64,000 bases of DNA from Sympetrum striolatum (lineage: Eukaryota; Arthropoda; Insecta; Odonata; Libellulidae), in assembly GCA_947579665.1 (NCBI GenBank), contig OX388347.1, positions 37,828,943 through 37,892,942 on the forward strand. Reading direction: 5' to 3'. Below are positions 1 to 10,770 of this stretch, in pieces (within the stretch, counting starts at the first letter, position 1; each line of letters begins with the position of its first letter). Under the pieces are notes generated by a model that did not search any database, was not told the DNA's origin, and was given only the letters and a program-made list of their open reading frames with translations. The position numbers and the translations under genes were made by a program.

Positions 1-814
1 AAGATCATAAGTCGAAGTTCGAAGATTAATACTCCATGTTTGATTTTCGTAAAAAATGAAGAAAAATCGGTATATCATTCTGTTAGTGATTACTTTAAGG
101 TACCAAAATTATGAAGCTCCAGGTAGATTAAATGTGGACCTGTCCTCTGCGCCTCCAGGATTTACTCTCATTAAAAATTTAGATCGTCGAATATTAGAGC
201 ACTAATTAGCAATCCGGGAAAGAAGAAGATTCACGTGCAAATAAACTCGTCTTTTTTACCATCATGATTCCTTTCGGTATATTTCCTCGCACATTGAATA
301 GGCAATAATTAGAGAAACCTGTTGTATTCACGGTTACCGACTTGTTATGCAAGCTTATATACTTGCCTCAATTTTTCTCACGGCAGCAACTCACATTGGT
401 TGTTTTAAGAAAGCTTTTGAAACGAAGGGAACCGAAAGAACCAATTCAGAGGAGACGCTCCGCAAAAGGCGTCATTCTGCTTCTCCCCAATTAAAACTTT
501 GCTGAAGAAACTTCAAACGCACGGCAGCCGCAGAGCATTTAAAACAGCCGTTGCGTATAGTTCCTCTGAGAAGTCGCTTCTGAGGCCCACGGTTTCCCCT
601 TCCGTCTCTTGCCTCTGAAGTAGAGGGAACGGGGTAAACGAATGATTCTGATACTCGAGAGCGTACAGTTACTCTGTGATTTTTGCACTTAATTTATGTT
701 TGCGAAGCTGCCTCTGAATTGTGTTTCTTTTGGAATATTCTGATCCAAAGATAATAGAGATTCTTTTTTTTAACTTTAATTCTTTTCATTTAACATGAGT
801 TACTTTTTACAACA
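1..814. other. AT-rich DNA with a mild GC rise, no gene seen
   Basis: No open reading frame of note and no splice-bounded segment. Roughly 340-660 is richer in GC than its surroundings and has CT-rich runs, a weaker form of the GC-rich islands found further right. It could be a fragment of a regulatory element, but no motif decides this. Confidence 0.5.
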
Positions 815-905
815 AGTGAAAAATTGTGGCTTGAATGGGACTTGAACCCAGATCTCCCACTTTCCGGGCAGTTGTTTTAACCAACTAAACTACCGAGCTA
901 CATCC
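815..905 (-). repeat. tRNA-derived SINE, family A, copy 1
   Basis: Read on the minus strand this is a tRNA-like head. A box A-like stretch (TAGTTTAGTTGG) lies near 880-897, and a box B (GGGTTCAAGTCCC) is the complement of 837-849. The spacing between them fits an internal RNA polymerase III promoter. The segment AACTGCCCGGAAAGTGGGAG between the boxes recurs closely at 37.2 kb and more loosely at 14.75 kb. The AAGTGAAAAAT block beyond box B is also shared with the 14.7-kb copy, so the homology runs past the tRNA part. That marks a SINE family rather than a tRNA gene. Ends and target duplications are not clear, so the limits are approximate. Confidence 0.65.
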
Positions 906-2180
906 TTTTCACTTCTGTAAATGGGTTTCTCTGCTATGTTTAACTTCATTTCCATCATTTGTATGGTTCATTTTGTTCAATAATTCAATTGATATGGATA
1001 AATTTTCACAAGTTCTCCTGAAAAGATAACTATGTTACTATTTACTCTTTGATCAATTTAATATAAATAAAAATCAATTTTGGTGGGTAGTTTCTCGTAA
1101 TGTTCGAATTTTTCATATTTTCATAAAGTATACTATTGTATCAGGTAGCGATGTACTTCGTTTGAAATGGAATTTTAAGTTTGATACCTCGCAATATTTG
1201 GAAATGTAGTCGCTTTTCTCTTTTCTTTCAGAGTTATGGATTAATATCCTATGTATCAATATGTAGTTTAATCGATAATATTTTATATTGAATTTTATTT
1301 GATCATTTCTTGAGTTAGGGAAGTGAGAGTGATATCATCATTAGGTTTCTGCATCATACGAAAATGATTTTGAAATTTCATTAGTTTATTCGCAATATTT
1401 TTTTAATTTGACAGCATGAAATTGAATTTGTAGAATGAGTATCCCAGATTTACATATATCCCTGACCAATTAGCTTCCTCTGTGTATTGATGTGAAAATG
1501 TTAATACATCAGAAATACGGAATATTCTTTTTCAGTTATTGAGGGTTCTATTATTCCTCCCGTGATTGTTGTTGATAGATGACGAGTAACTCTTCCACAA
1601 CATTTTTCTCTTGGTGCTTATCTTCCGGGAAGAGTTTATTATTGGACCAATAGGATAGATTATCGATTTATAAGTTCATATTGTTCAACAGCATCTTGTT
1701 AGTTTTTCGTTTTAGCGATACAGATGTTAAGCACTCATTGCATATCCTTAATATACGTTACAGTTATATACCATACATACGTTTTTACAGCTTGTATAGT
1801 AGTAATTATCTCATGGTTTCATCTTAAATACAAGTGATATTAATTCTAGTTTATGGGCTTAGAATTAATTTTACTTTTACTCGGACATTTAGATTATTTA
1901 TTTTAATATTTTTTCCATCGATGTTTATGATTTCATTACGATGTTTATTTTAACCAAAGTTTTCCAGGAAAGTCTGATAGAAAAGTATTGGCCTAAATAG
2001 CATCCTTAATTTAGTTACTAAATATTTAAAAGTGTTCATTCGGAATTCATTAGCAGAGAATCTCAATTTTCAATAGTTATATAATCAACTTATTAGTTTA
2101 TTTATCAACTTCTAGTTTCTGGTTGATTGTTTTCGTTTATTTTATTGATAATCTCTTGTTTCCTTCCATTTGAATTACAG
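906..2180. other. AT-rich DNA upstream of the candidate exon, nothing recognised
   Basis: Uniformly AT-rich. No tandem repeat, tRNA-like segment or credible reading frame was seen. If the exon at 2181-2239 is real, the end of this block is intron: it closes with a pyrimidine-rich run and an AG. Confidence 0.5.
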
Positions 2181-2239
2181 AAGCTCGAGGTATCCAGTTC
2201 CTGCTGCGGTCGAGTGATGGCACAACAGTCGCCACCTCG
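2181..2239 (+). CDS. Candidate short internal exon of an unidentified gene
   Basis: A 59-bp block, clearly richer in GC than its flanks, sits between two good splice signals. On the left is a pyrimidine-rich run ending TTTGAATTACAG; on the right is TCG followed by GTAAGTGA, a near-perfect donor. Two forward frames stay open. Frame 3 reads ARGIQFLLRSSDGTTVATS. Frame 1 reads KLEVSSSCCGRVMAQQSPPR and contains an ATG with purine at -3 and G at +4, so the block could be a 5' exon that starts translation. Frame 2 has a stop. I do not recognise either peptide. A non-coding or UTR exon is equally possible. No partner exon was found in the window, so any neighbours would lie far away, across large introns. 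Confidence 0.4.
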
Positions 2240-3087
2240 GTAAGTGATTTTTTCCTTACGTCAGCGTAGTTTATTTAATCACCTGTAGGTGGCAGTATTG
2301 CTTCATAATTTCTTAGGAAATGCTGTAAAGTTTTATTACAAACATTAAGTCATTATGTACCCGCACAATTTTCCTTCCGTATCTTTTTCTAAGCTCTTGT
2401 ATCCTTATGCATATATCCGGAGCAGTACAGAGCTCTGATTAAATTTTACCCACAAATGATAGCTGAGATGGATAATATTCTCAGTGGATACAATAGATGA
2501 TAGTGCATCTCTGATACTTATATTTTATTTTATGTTCTGTTTTTGTTTGTCTTATTCAGTATCCTTATCGAAGGTGTTTAAAGCGGTACGCAGATACATA
2601 CTCGTGTAGCGTCTTGAGTATTTTTGTATTCTAGTGGGAGCTATTTTTAGAGTTCTGAACGTTAATATAGATAATATTAGATGACTTAAATAATATCTTG
2701 TTAGACATCACACTAGTTTATTATAAGGAAATTCACCAGAGGGTTGGATTAGATCATGCCATTTATTATTTATTCTCTACGGCTACCGGATTAAAATAGC
2801 AAACACTCGTCAATACGTTTAGCTAGTTTTTAAATGTTTTATCGGTATATTCTCGGAGGCTCAAGAATTTCTCGGTCCAGGAATATATCTAGTTTCTGAT
2901 TTTAGTGCATATAGTATTTTTTTGAGATTCATTCCAATAAGACAAAATTTGGCCAGTAAGAATTTCGTTATAAACGAAAGATTGTTTCTAATATCCATAG
3001 TGCGGATCTCGTCAAAGAATCATTGAGTACCTGTTGGTGTTTTTTGAAAATAAAACAATTAATGTAAATACATATGTCATTTCAATA
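2240..3087. other. AT-rich DNA after the candidate exon, nothing recognised
   Basis: This begins with the GTAAGTGA donor of the candidate exon and would be intron if that exon is real. No repeat or reading frame of note was seen. Confidence 0.45.
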
Positions 3088-3325
3088 TCGGGAGATTTTT
3101 AAGTGTCAAAATTTTCATATTATTCTATAGACGCAGTTGGACAATTTGTAAATCTTGCCAGGATTTCAATGAGACCTTTTACAACACAACTAACAAGTAT
3201 TAGCAGTATTTTTGAAAGTGCTCCGGTTATTTTACCCGTGGGATCCTATCGGGAATCGAACCCAGGATTCTTTAATCACCATGGCCGAACGCGCCGCCCT
3301 CTTGACTAGCCGGGAGCTACTAACT
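3088..3325 (-). repeat. tRNA-derived SINE, family B, copy 1
   Basis: On the minus strand a GC-rich head (3240-3325) carries a box B-like GGGTTCGATTCCCG, followed by GATAGGATCCCACGGG. An AT-rich body follows down to about 3088. The head and body both align by eye with 60662-60915. Shared blocks are the GGGATCCCA/TCGATTCCCG segment, a GTCTCATTGAAATCCT-like block, and CAGTTGGACAATTTGTAAAT in the body. Matching head plus body in the same order shows one dispersed family of about 240 bp. Short frames inside it are not genes. The copies are well diverged, which suggests an old, inactive family. Confidence 0.6.
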
Positions 3326-5588
3326 AAACTAACAAGTTCACAATTATCTTTGAAGTGTATATATTTTGAAAATATATGTATAGCTTTGCATATAGAATAG
3401 ACTACGCGAGATTATAGTAGTTTTTTCCGCAACGTCGTTTATCTGTTTTTAACGCGAAATTTCGATTAACGGCCTCTTCTATTATTAATTATTATTGACA
3501 TATGTAAACGCGTATAAAATTTATTCAAGGTATACACTCCCTGCTATACGTCGAAAAGGGCTGTGAAGTATTTTAATATAGATCGAATCTTTTATTCCGG
3601 AAGAATATTTGGGTAAATTCTCTCTTTATGATGATCGTTGCTATGTTTTCTATGTTTCGAGATGCGGATGGTAATACTCACCATCAATATTAGTGATGTG
3701 AAGTATTAGCGGGTCTCAGTTTTTTTAAATGTGATTCAGAAACCTATTCTGAAATCAGCACAGTAATACAGTATAGTAAAGAATATCCCCTGCTTGTGAA
3801 CAAATTAATTTACATGGCTTGAAAAATTCAAGAAACAGGATTGTAATTTCAATACTAATCTTTATGGTCCTACTGAGCCAGATGTAGGCTCATCAAGAAG
3901 TGCCAGGTTAAGTAATCACGAGCCTAACATTACGATTAATTTAAAATTTGGAGTACTTCATAAAGGGATGATAAAAAGTAAAACAATTCCATATATTTTT
4001 ATCAAAAAGAGCATTAGGCTAACAAAACAGTCACATAAAAATGATGACTATGATTTAGAATTTGTGAATACTACTTACATTGCATCTATTAGGCTATTAC
4101 ACTAATTATAGTATGAAAAAATCTATATCAAATACAGCAATTTATATAATGATTCACAACAAACATAAAACATATACATATAGCCGTTATAGTTAATTTG
4201 AAGGTGAATAATTTTGTCCAATCATAATTTGCACATTGTCGGTCACTTATGCATTCTTCAGATTTTTCTTAGTTCCAAGTATGATTTAAATTCCGAGCAG
4301 GCTGATAATTTCATGGCTTTTACCTCCGTACATGGCTTCGTACCTTCAGAAAGTTCTTTCGACTGTCATAAATTCAATTTTCCTTTGATGGCCAAGAAAA
4401 TGAGATGAATCGGTAAATCCAGATGCCACTTACTTAGCCATGCAGGTAATATAATTAATGCTGATGCTTTTTACCTAAAAACAAATTAAACATTATCCAT
4501 GGGATTACGTGAACAAATTAGAAAACCAGTTACGACTTTTATCGAATGCTTTTAATTTTCGGAATGGAAAGAAAAACTATTATTAAATTTAAAATTTCCG
4601 TAAATAATCCATATTTAAAATAAGCATAATAGAAATTAGCATTTCCCTCATATATGATTTATAGATATTTGAATATTTTTGAATGCCGAACACGTGATAA
4701 AAGCATGCAAGGTCAATTGCTGCCCAAAAGAATTTGATTAATTGCAAAGAGTAATTTATATCGCTTCAATCAAATTAGTATTTCAAACATTGCCTCGGAA
4801 AATAAAATTTTAATTTATTTACTGATATTAATGATTGGCTTAAGAGAGATTTTACGGATTATTTTGATCGGCAACTAGCATGAAAACGATAAAAATGTAG
4901 CAATCTATTGGAGTAGTTTCATTTAGTGGCCGAACAGTTTAATATTATTTACGAAAAAATGCCGTTGCATGAATAGTTGCGTTTTTAACCTATTAGAGAA
5001 GGATCTAGTTTTTGTTGTTAGCTCTTTGATAAAGAATTTTTATAATGTACATACATACATACAAGAAAACATGTGATTAATATAAAGTAAAAATTTTAAA
5101 TTTTAAGGTGGTTAGAATTTTCAAGAGTATTTGTTTTAAATCTGTTACTATTGTTTGACATTAATTCGAAAACATGAATTCTCTAAGCTTAAAAGTTCAA
5201 TACATTCTTAAAAGATGATATCTTGTAGAAGTATTTTTCATCTCTCTAATGCTCTCAGGTTCGCCATCTAATCATTGTGACCCTTCATAAGAAATTAAGT
5301 TAAATTTTAATTTCCACTATTTCTTTTGTGAAAGTAGAAATCACGTATGTACATACAAAGAGATCTAGGCTAGTGATATTGTAACCACGAAGATTTTTAT
5401 TTGGATCGTCAAACATTACTACTGGCTTTAAATCACGTGAATTTTGATAAAATATACTTGAATACCTTAGAAGTATGTACTATTTATAAAAGTCGTATTC
5501 TTGATATCCATTTCTATTGCATAAATCTTATTTTAGCCCATCTATGGCTTACGTTTACATTCATTTCATTGGATGAGTTAAATCTCAC
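3326..5588. other. AT-rich DNA, no gene seen
   Basis: AT-rich, with only short chance reading frames and a small ATAC microsatellite at about 5048-5063. The last 8 bases (5581-5588) are one copy of the transposon's target duplication. Confidence 0.5.
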
Positions 5589-5938
5589 AGGGTGTCCGCT
5601 ACCCTGGAAATCCTGGAAAACCTGGAAAACTCAGGGAATTTTGTTCTTCTGGAAAACTCAGGGAAAAATCAGGGAATTTGGCGGGTAACCTGGAAAAATC
5701 GATGCTTTACTCTCCTTACAAAAGATCTTCCATGACTCGTGTATTTCGGTCCGTTTTACTTCTGTGAAATTCCCTGAGAGGAAGAAACGTTTCGATGACA
5801 GTGTTGTCGTGACCAATTGAAAGCTTATAAGACGTAACCGTGCTCTTTCTTTCGACTTGTAATTATTCTATTACTCTAATAACTTGTAATACTTGGGTGT
5901 ATCTATTTTATATAATTCCTTCTCCAGAAGGAATATAT

Positions 5939-6042
5939 AATTCCCGAAAATCAAAGCAATGCATTTAAATGAGAAAAAGTCAGGAGTTTGGGGCCTCCTG
6001 ACTTTTTCTCATTTAAATGCATTGCTTTGATTTTCGGGAATT
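5939..6042. repeat. Perfect inverted repeat, 48-bp arms, 8-nt spacer
   Basis: Arms at 5939-5986 and 5995-6042 are exact complements with an 8-nt spacer at 5987-5994. I checked every position by eye. The left arm begins AATTCCCGAAAATC and ends AAGTCAGGAG. The feature lies inside the 5.6-7.8-kb transposon. Lack of any mismatch contrasts with the diverged ends and body of the host element, so the arm copy seems recent, as from a template-switch event, or is under repair or gene conversion. A transcript would fold into a long hairpin. An assembly or amplification artefact at a fold-back must also be considered. Confidence 0.9.
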
Positions 6043-6144
6043 TTTTTTGAGGCACTTCCTGTCAAAATATCGAGCTGAAATTCAAGATACCGGTAGAAGT
6101 CGTAAACCTTCAACGAAAACCATTCAAGTCATCCTCAAGTATTA

Positions 6145-7117
6145 TCCTTGGTTCGACGCTAGGTCTGGACAAATTTTCTACGTAAGGAATGCATGTAAAG
6201 TTCGATTTCACCGTTTGCAGACTTCATTTCATTTGCAAAATTAAATTAGAAATAATGGTCCTACGAAATTCGAGACGAGTACCAAAAGATGGGAAATATA
6301 TTAAAGATTCTTATTTTGGTCGTGTTATATCGTTTTTGATTCTAAATTACGAGAATTTGGAGAAATAAAGCAGAAAACATGCGTGATTTTTCGGTTATAA
6401 ACAACCAGTTTCTGTGATGACTGAGGCGATTGTTGAACTCGATTCTCATATGATTGCATTGATAGAATAGGGCCATAAGAGATATATGGGAATGATAGCC
6501 GACGTTTCGTGATTATAAAGGCATTATCTAACCATGGAAATCGAATTTTAGCAATGTGGTTTTACAAATAAAGTAGTTTTCTTTACCGAAGATGAATTAA
6601 TATTGTACTTTGTGAAGGAAATTTCAAATAATATCGTCGTTTTGAGGAGGTAATAATTCTTTGTGACTTCGGTATTTACAATTACGAAAAAAATCTGTCT
6701 GGGCAGACTATGTCTTAGGGTTCAATGCAAGAAGGGACTTCTAACATTAATGACTTTTACAGAAAATGTCCTGGGTTCGATGCTAGGACCATGCAGAAAC
6801 CTCTCATTTAAATACATGGGGGTAGTTTTTCATTTTTTTTGATGCACTTATCGAAATTATAGGAAGTTTTTGCTTTGCTAGAAGATGTATATTAAGACCT
6901 GTTTTACAAGAAAAATGTAGATTAGACCATACTGTTCCTGGGTTCGATCCCAGAGCACATTAAAATTACTCACATAAGGAATATATGTGAAAAGTAGGAT
7001 GTGGTTGAGGCCGTTGCAGCCAATATTTCTGCTTGAATTTTCACACAAAGTTAGAGATGGTGATCTTCAATTGTGCTGCATAAGAAGTATTGCCAGGAAG
7101 ACCCGGGCTCGATGCCG
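6145..7117 (+). repeat. Series of tRNA box B-like motifs inside the transposon
   Basis: Five separate plus-strand motifs resemble the pol III box B (GGTTCGANNC). They are GGTTCGACGCT at 6150, GGGTTCAATGC at 6718, GGTTCGATGCT near 6774, GGTTCGATCCC at 6941 (inside a T-arm-like CTGGG/CCCAG hairpin) and GGGCTCGATGCCGG near 7105. Some are followed by similar AT-rich text, for example a TAAGGAATGCATGT-like block after the first and TAAGGAATATATGT after the fourth. This suggests diverged internal repeat units or nested SINE remnants. No matching box A was identified for most of them, so active promoters are not claimed. Confidence 0.45.
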
Positions 7118-7761
7118 GACGGTAAATATATCTCCTATTTAAAAGATTTTGGTTTCATTTTCATCATTCTTTTGGAACCTTTTAACGTTAAACTTATTCC
7201 CACTAAGCTTGCAGTATGCAAGCTACATTTTACTCGTATTTACATATACTTGTTGCATACAGTGGTATGACTAAATGAACCTACCAACCCATGACAGGAT
7301 ACTCATGAGGATCAGCCCGAGGTGTATTGGCAAGGAGCCTCTCAGGAGCCCCTTTAAGATAGTAAACAGTTTTTTACAAAATATGTTAATTTTTGCAGAA
7401 GATGAAGATGCCTACCTTAAAAAGGTATACATAAATTTGGAAAGGAAAAAAAAAATAATTTTTCTGATGAATTACTTTTAGAAACCTAACGTCATCCACT
7501 CTCAAACATTTGCTCTCCAGGCTTCCTGATGGCTTGTCTGTATCTAGGGTTGGCTCGGATGCCAATAAAATATCGTGATGAATCTATGAACTGTTTTTCA
7601 CCTTTTCGTGGACCTTAAGTGCGTAATTATCTCAACATGTCTAATATTTGGCTAAAATAATATTGCAATGCGAATCTGGGACACCCTGGAAAAATGAAAT
7701 ATTACCCTGGAAAACCTGGAAAACTCAGGGAATTTCTTAATCGCTGGATAGCGGACACCCT

Positions 7762-9259
7762 GATCTCACTTCCGTTATCAGAAGTTTTCTAAAGGAAGGA
7801 CTTGGTCGAACTTGTATTTTTTAATACTAGAATGAATACTTCCAATGTATACTGCATTTGTATGTATATGTAACCGGTTCAAGCGTCGGATGAGCTTTGC
7901 TTTTTCGTCTTACGTGTTTCTAGCTTCTCTTTCCACCCGAACTTGACTTAAATTTGTTTTTCTGACTGTGCACCTTGTTCTCGTGAATTTCTTCTCTAAC
8001 AGCATATATGCAGCTGCAGTTTTTTCACACTTTCTCTGAGTCCGTATCTCGCACCCATGTGTTGGCACAATAATCTTTTTCAAAGATTCTTCCTAGTCTC
8101 AACATCAGTATGGTTATTTACCGGGATTTTTGAAATGCTTTCGTTGCTAAAGGTACTCTCTTGAGAATTGAAGAGCAACTGTTATATTTCTCAATAATGC
8201 TGTCCAGGTAGCAGAACTATGTTATTTCCTCCTTTTACATAATTCCTTTTGAAATAGTAACATATTGTTCGCTTTCATGGTGTTTTTTTCAAGGTTATAA
8301 AGGGAAACTTTTATTTATAACTCTATGCTTTTGACTTAATTCCTTTTTTTGAATACTATAGAGCTATATTGTCTGCAATTCAAATGCATTGATTGGTTTA
8401 ACATTAATATAATTTCCTTTGTCTACACTTTCATCAAGGATATTGCTATAGTAGACTTTAAACGAGCATGACGGTTCAGGTATACTTGTCGCGCATCTCC
8501 TATTGTTTTTAAATCTTTCACTATCTTCTATTGCCGTATTCTAGCTTATTTACAAAGCTTTAAGATCATTTTTTGTTTCTCTAATCCGACCTCATATTGC
8601 ACATCGGTGGATACAGAAGTCTTACTTATATATTTTTGAAAGACTTTTCCAAATCCACGAGTAATATCAGCTCTACTGATTATTTCTGGTCTCCTTACAA
8701 AGAAAACAAAGGATAAGAAGTTCTAGCGATTTTTTTTATAGCTGCAGATATTGTTTGACCTCTTAATAATGAAAAAGATAATATTTGTTTTCCTACAAAT
8801 GTTTAGCTCTGTTCAAATAGGAGATGATAGATAATGAATACGGTTCAATTAAATTAAAGTTATAATTATGTTGTTACATCTATTCAAAGAAATTATTAAT
8901 TGTAGGTTTATATACAACCGGCCGGGCATGCATCTTTTTCAGAAACGATATCAGATTCAGCGTAACAGAATAATTTCGCATTTATCTATTAAAGATATCC
9001 GCCTGGAAAGGAACTCGGAGGGGAAACCGTTAAAAATGAGTTATTAAATTAGTCTCGAAATTTTCTTCGGATGCATTCGAATATTTCTCAGGTTTCTCTA
9101 TATCGATTTCTTTTGCTGCTTTGCAAAGTACAGCTGTGAGACAGAGCGAAACAGCGTGTGTACAATTTTATAATGAGTCCTCTAAGAATTGATTCAAAAT
9201 CTAGAGAATTTTATTGATTTTATTTACTAAGCAAAACTCTTTATTCTCCTATCGGAATG
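7762..9259. other. AT-rich DNA, no gene seen
   Basis: This begins with the right-hand target duplication (7762-7769). The rest is AT-rich with pyrimidine-rich patches and no recognisable element. Confidence 0.5.
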
Positions 9260-10385
9260 ATTGCGAATAACCGGCGATGGCACAAGGAAGGCTCACCGAT
9301 ATGGGCGCCAAGATACCTCGGGTCGTATCAGGAGTTTTGCACTATCTTTCTTAATGATTGATATTTTTCTTAAGAAGTAAGGAGGAAAGATAGTGTTTCC
9401 GCCGTGCACCAGCACAATGAGCCTTCCTCAAAAATTGGAGGAAAATCACGGAGTGTAACTTCACGTCGTGGTGACTTCAACGAAGAAATTCGGAGGATCT
9501 CTTTGCCCTCCCTCATCACCCCGTTTTTTCCTTCGCCAAAATTCGCAATTAACGGGACAGACGACGCAGATTGGACGCAAATCATTAAGGAGAAGAGAAA
9601 AACACACAACGGGGGAAAGAGAGCACGAGAGAGCGAGCAAGAAAAGACGGAAAAATGAACGGGATGGGGAATAATATATACATCCGCACCGCACTTTAAT
9701 TATTTACGTTTCGAGACACGATGCAACCACATTCTTATTCTTAGCCTTTTTTCTTCCCCTCTTCTGGCTCCCGCTCATTGTTCCTCTTCTTGGGGTGGGA
9801 TCATCACGGGAGATGGATCCCGTTGTTCAGTTCCAGCCCTCCCGCAATCCTCTAAATTCCCACCCCCGCACCGCCATCCCATCCGAATTACATCCGAGTA
9901 CGCCGCATAATAATGCAGGCCGGAGAATGAAAAGTGGCATCCCTTTCTCTTCTTACCATGGCTCTCCGCCCCCTCGGAGTCAACCCTTTTGGCAATCAAG
10001 GATTGGGCAAGAGGGGAGGACAAAAGAAAAGCGGGAGGCGAAAGAGATTCGGAGTTCAGGGGTCGGAGATAAGAAAGGGGGATTTAGGGATAAGGTAGGG
10101 CAGGAGGATTTGGGGTGGAAATGCCCTAAAGGTTCTAGAGAAAAATTGAAGAGCGATCCCTCTTTCTTTCCCAGGATTTCGTCCCGACACGCACACAAAT
10201 ATGTATGCGCCGTTGTATAGTCTTTACATCTTTTTCTTTTTTTTCCGATGCTTCGCTTTTTCTTCTCTCGATGTTCCCGTTCGCTGAGTCCGCTAATCAT
10301 AAGTCTTCTTACCGATTGTGATCGTCGGTCGTTTTCGGTCAAATCCGGAAGTATTGAAAGTGGAAAGGACTCTAATAAACTCATA
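9260..10385. other. GC-rich, strand-skewed island
   Basis: The GC and CpG level rises sharply against the flanks. Purine-rich plus-strand runs (about 9590-9670 and 10010-10160) alternate with C-rich ones (about 9830-9900). Frames of 60-140 codons are open on both strands at once (for example 9795-10220 on plus and 9980-10384 on minus). They are low-complexity Arg/Lys/Ser/Pro chains, as expected from skewed composition. No domain or splice structure was seen. A regulatory island, enhancer or unmethylated CpG-rich element is an inference. Confidence 0.4.
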
Positions 10386-10429
10386 CCTCATTAATAGCTA
10401 GAGGTTTTCATCTTCCACACTTGCAAATT

Positions 10430-10770
10430 TTTATAATAATAATAATAATAAATCGTCTTTATTCGAGTGTGACTGAGACTAAACTCTCTTCTTCTATCCA
10501 ACCTATTATCATAAATTACAATATACAATAGAATATACAATAATTAAAATATAAAATAATTAAATTAAAGAGGTAGTAAGAGAAAGAAATGAGAAGAATC
10601 GTGGATGTAAAAATCTGAGAGGTTCTTAGGAGAAAAATTTTCCACTGCTAGAAAACCACGAAGAAGCTGGATGTAAAAAACATGGGCAAACCTTCCAATA
10701 GTACGATAATAACTAAATGATTAGAAGAAACATGGCAAAATATATAAATACACAATCAATAAATAAATTT
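10430..10770 (-). mobile_element. LINE-type 3' end with TTA-repeat tail, copy A
   Basis: On the minus strand this reads as a retroelement tail that ends CGAATAAAGACGATT followed by (TTA)n at 10432-10451. It matches 49170-49490 on the plus strand over about 320 bp. Shared landmarks in order are TGTGTATTTATA, CATGTTTCTT, GGTTTG, GTGGTT/GTGGGT, GCAGTGGA, TTTTTTACATCCAC, TCTTCTC and GAATAAAG. The two copies differ at many positions, so they are old. Only the 3' part is present, as usual for 5'-truncated non-LTR elements, and no reverse transcriptase is joined to it. A SINE that borrowed a LINE tail is the alternative. Confidence 0.65.

Larger units (their letters stand above)
5589..7761. mobile_element. 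DNA transposon with short inverted ends and an 8-bp target duplication
   Basis: The left end starts AGGGTGTCCGCTA and the right end finishes with its exact complement, TAGCGGACACCCT. The flanks are AATCTCAC on the left and GATCTCAC on the right, an 8-bp duplication with one mismatch. A 6-bp duplication with termini starting CAGGG is an alternative reading. Just inside both ends, in the same orientation, lies a CCTGGAAAACCTGGAAAACT repeat followed by CAGGGAATTT. An 8-bp duplication points to the hAT or P type, but no transposase is visible. The interior has only short frames (for example 6017-6244 and 7275-7481) with no DDE-like pattern, so the element is non-autonomous or decayed. It also holds a perfect hairpin and box B-like motifs, listed separately. 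The superfamily is uncertain. Confidence 0.65.

Noticed and set aside
827..903. A real tRNA gene on the minus strand
   Set aside because: Box A and box B are present, but the stems do not close cleanly and the same sequence recurs at 14.7 and 37.2 kb with a shared tail, so it is a SINE.
7395..7425. Splice-bounded mini exon after TTTTTGCAG inside the transposon
   Set aside because: The donor GTATAC is poor and the segment lies in a decayed element. Nothing joins it to another coding piece.
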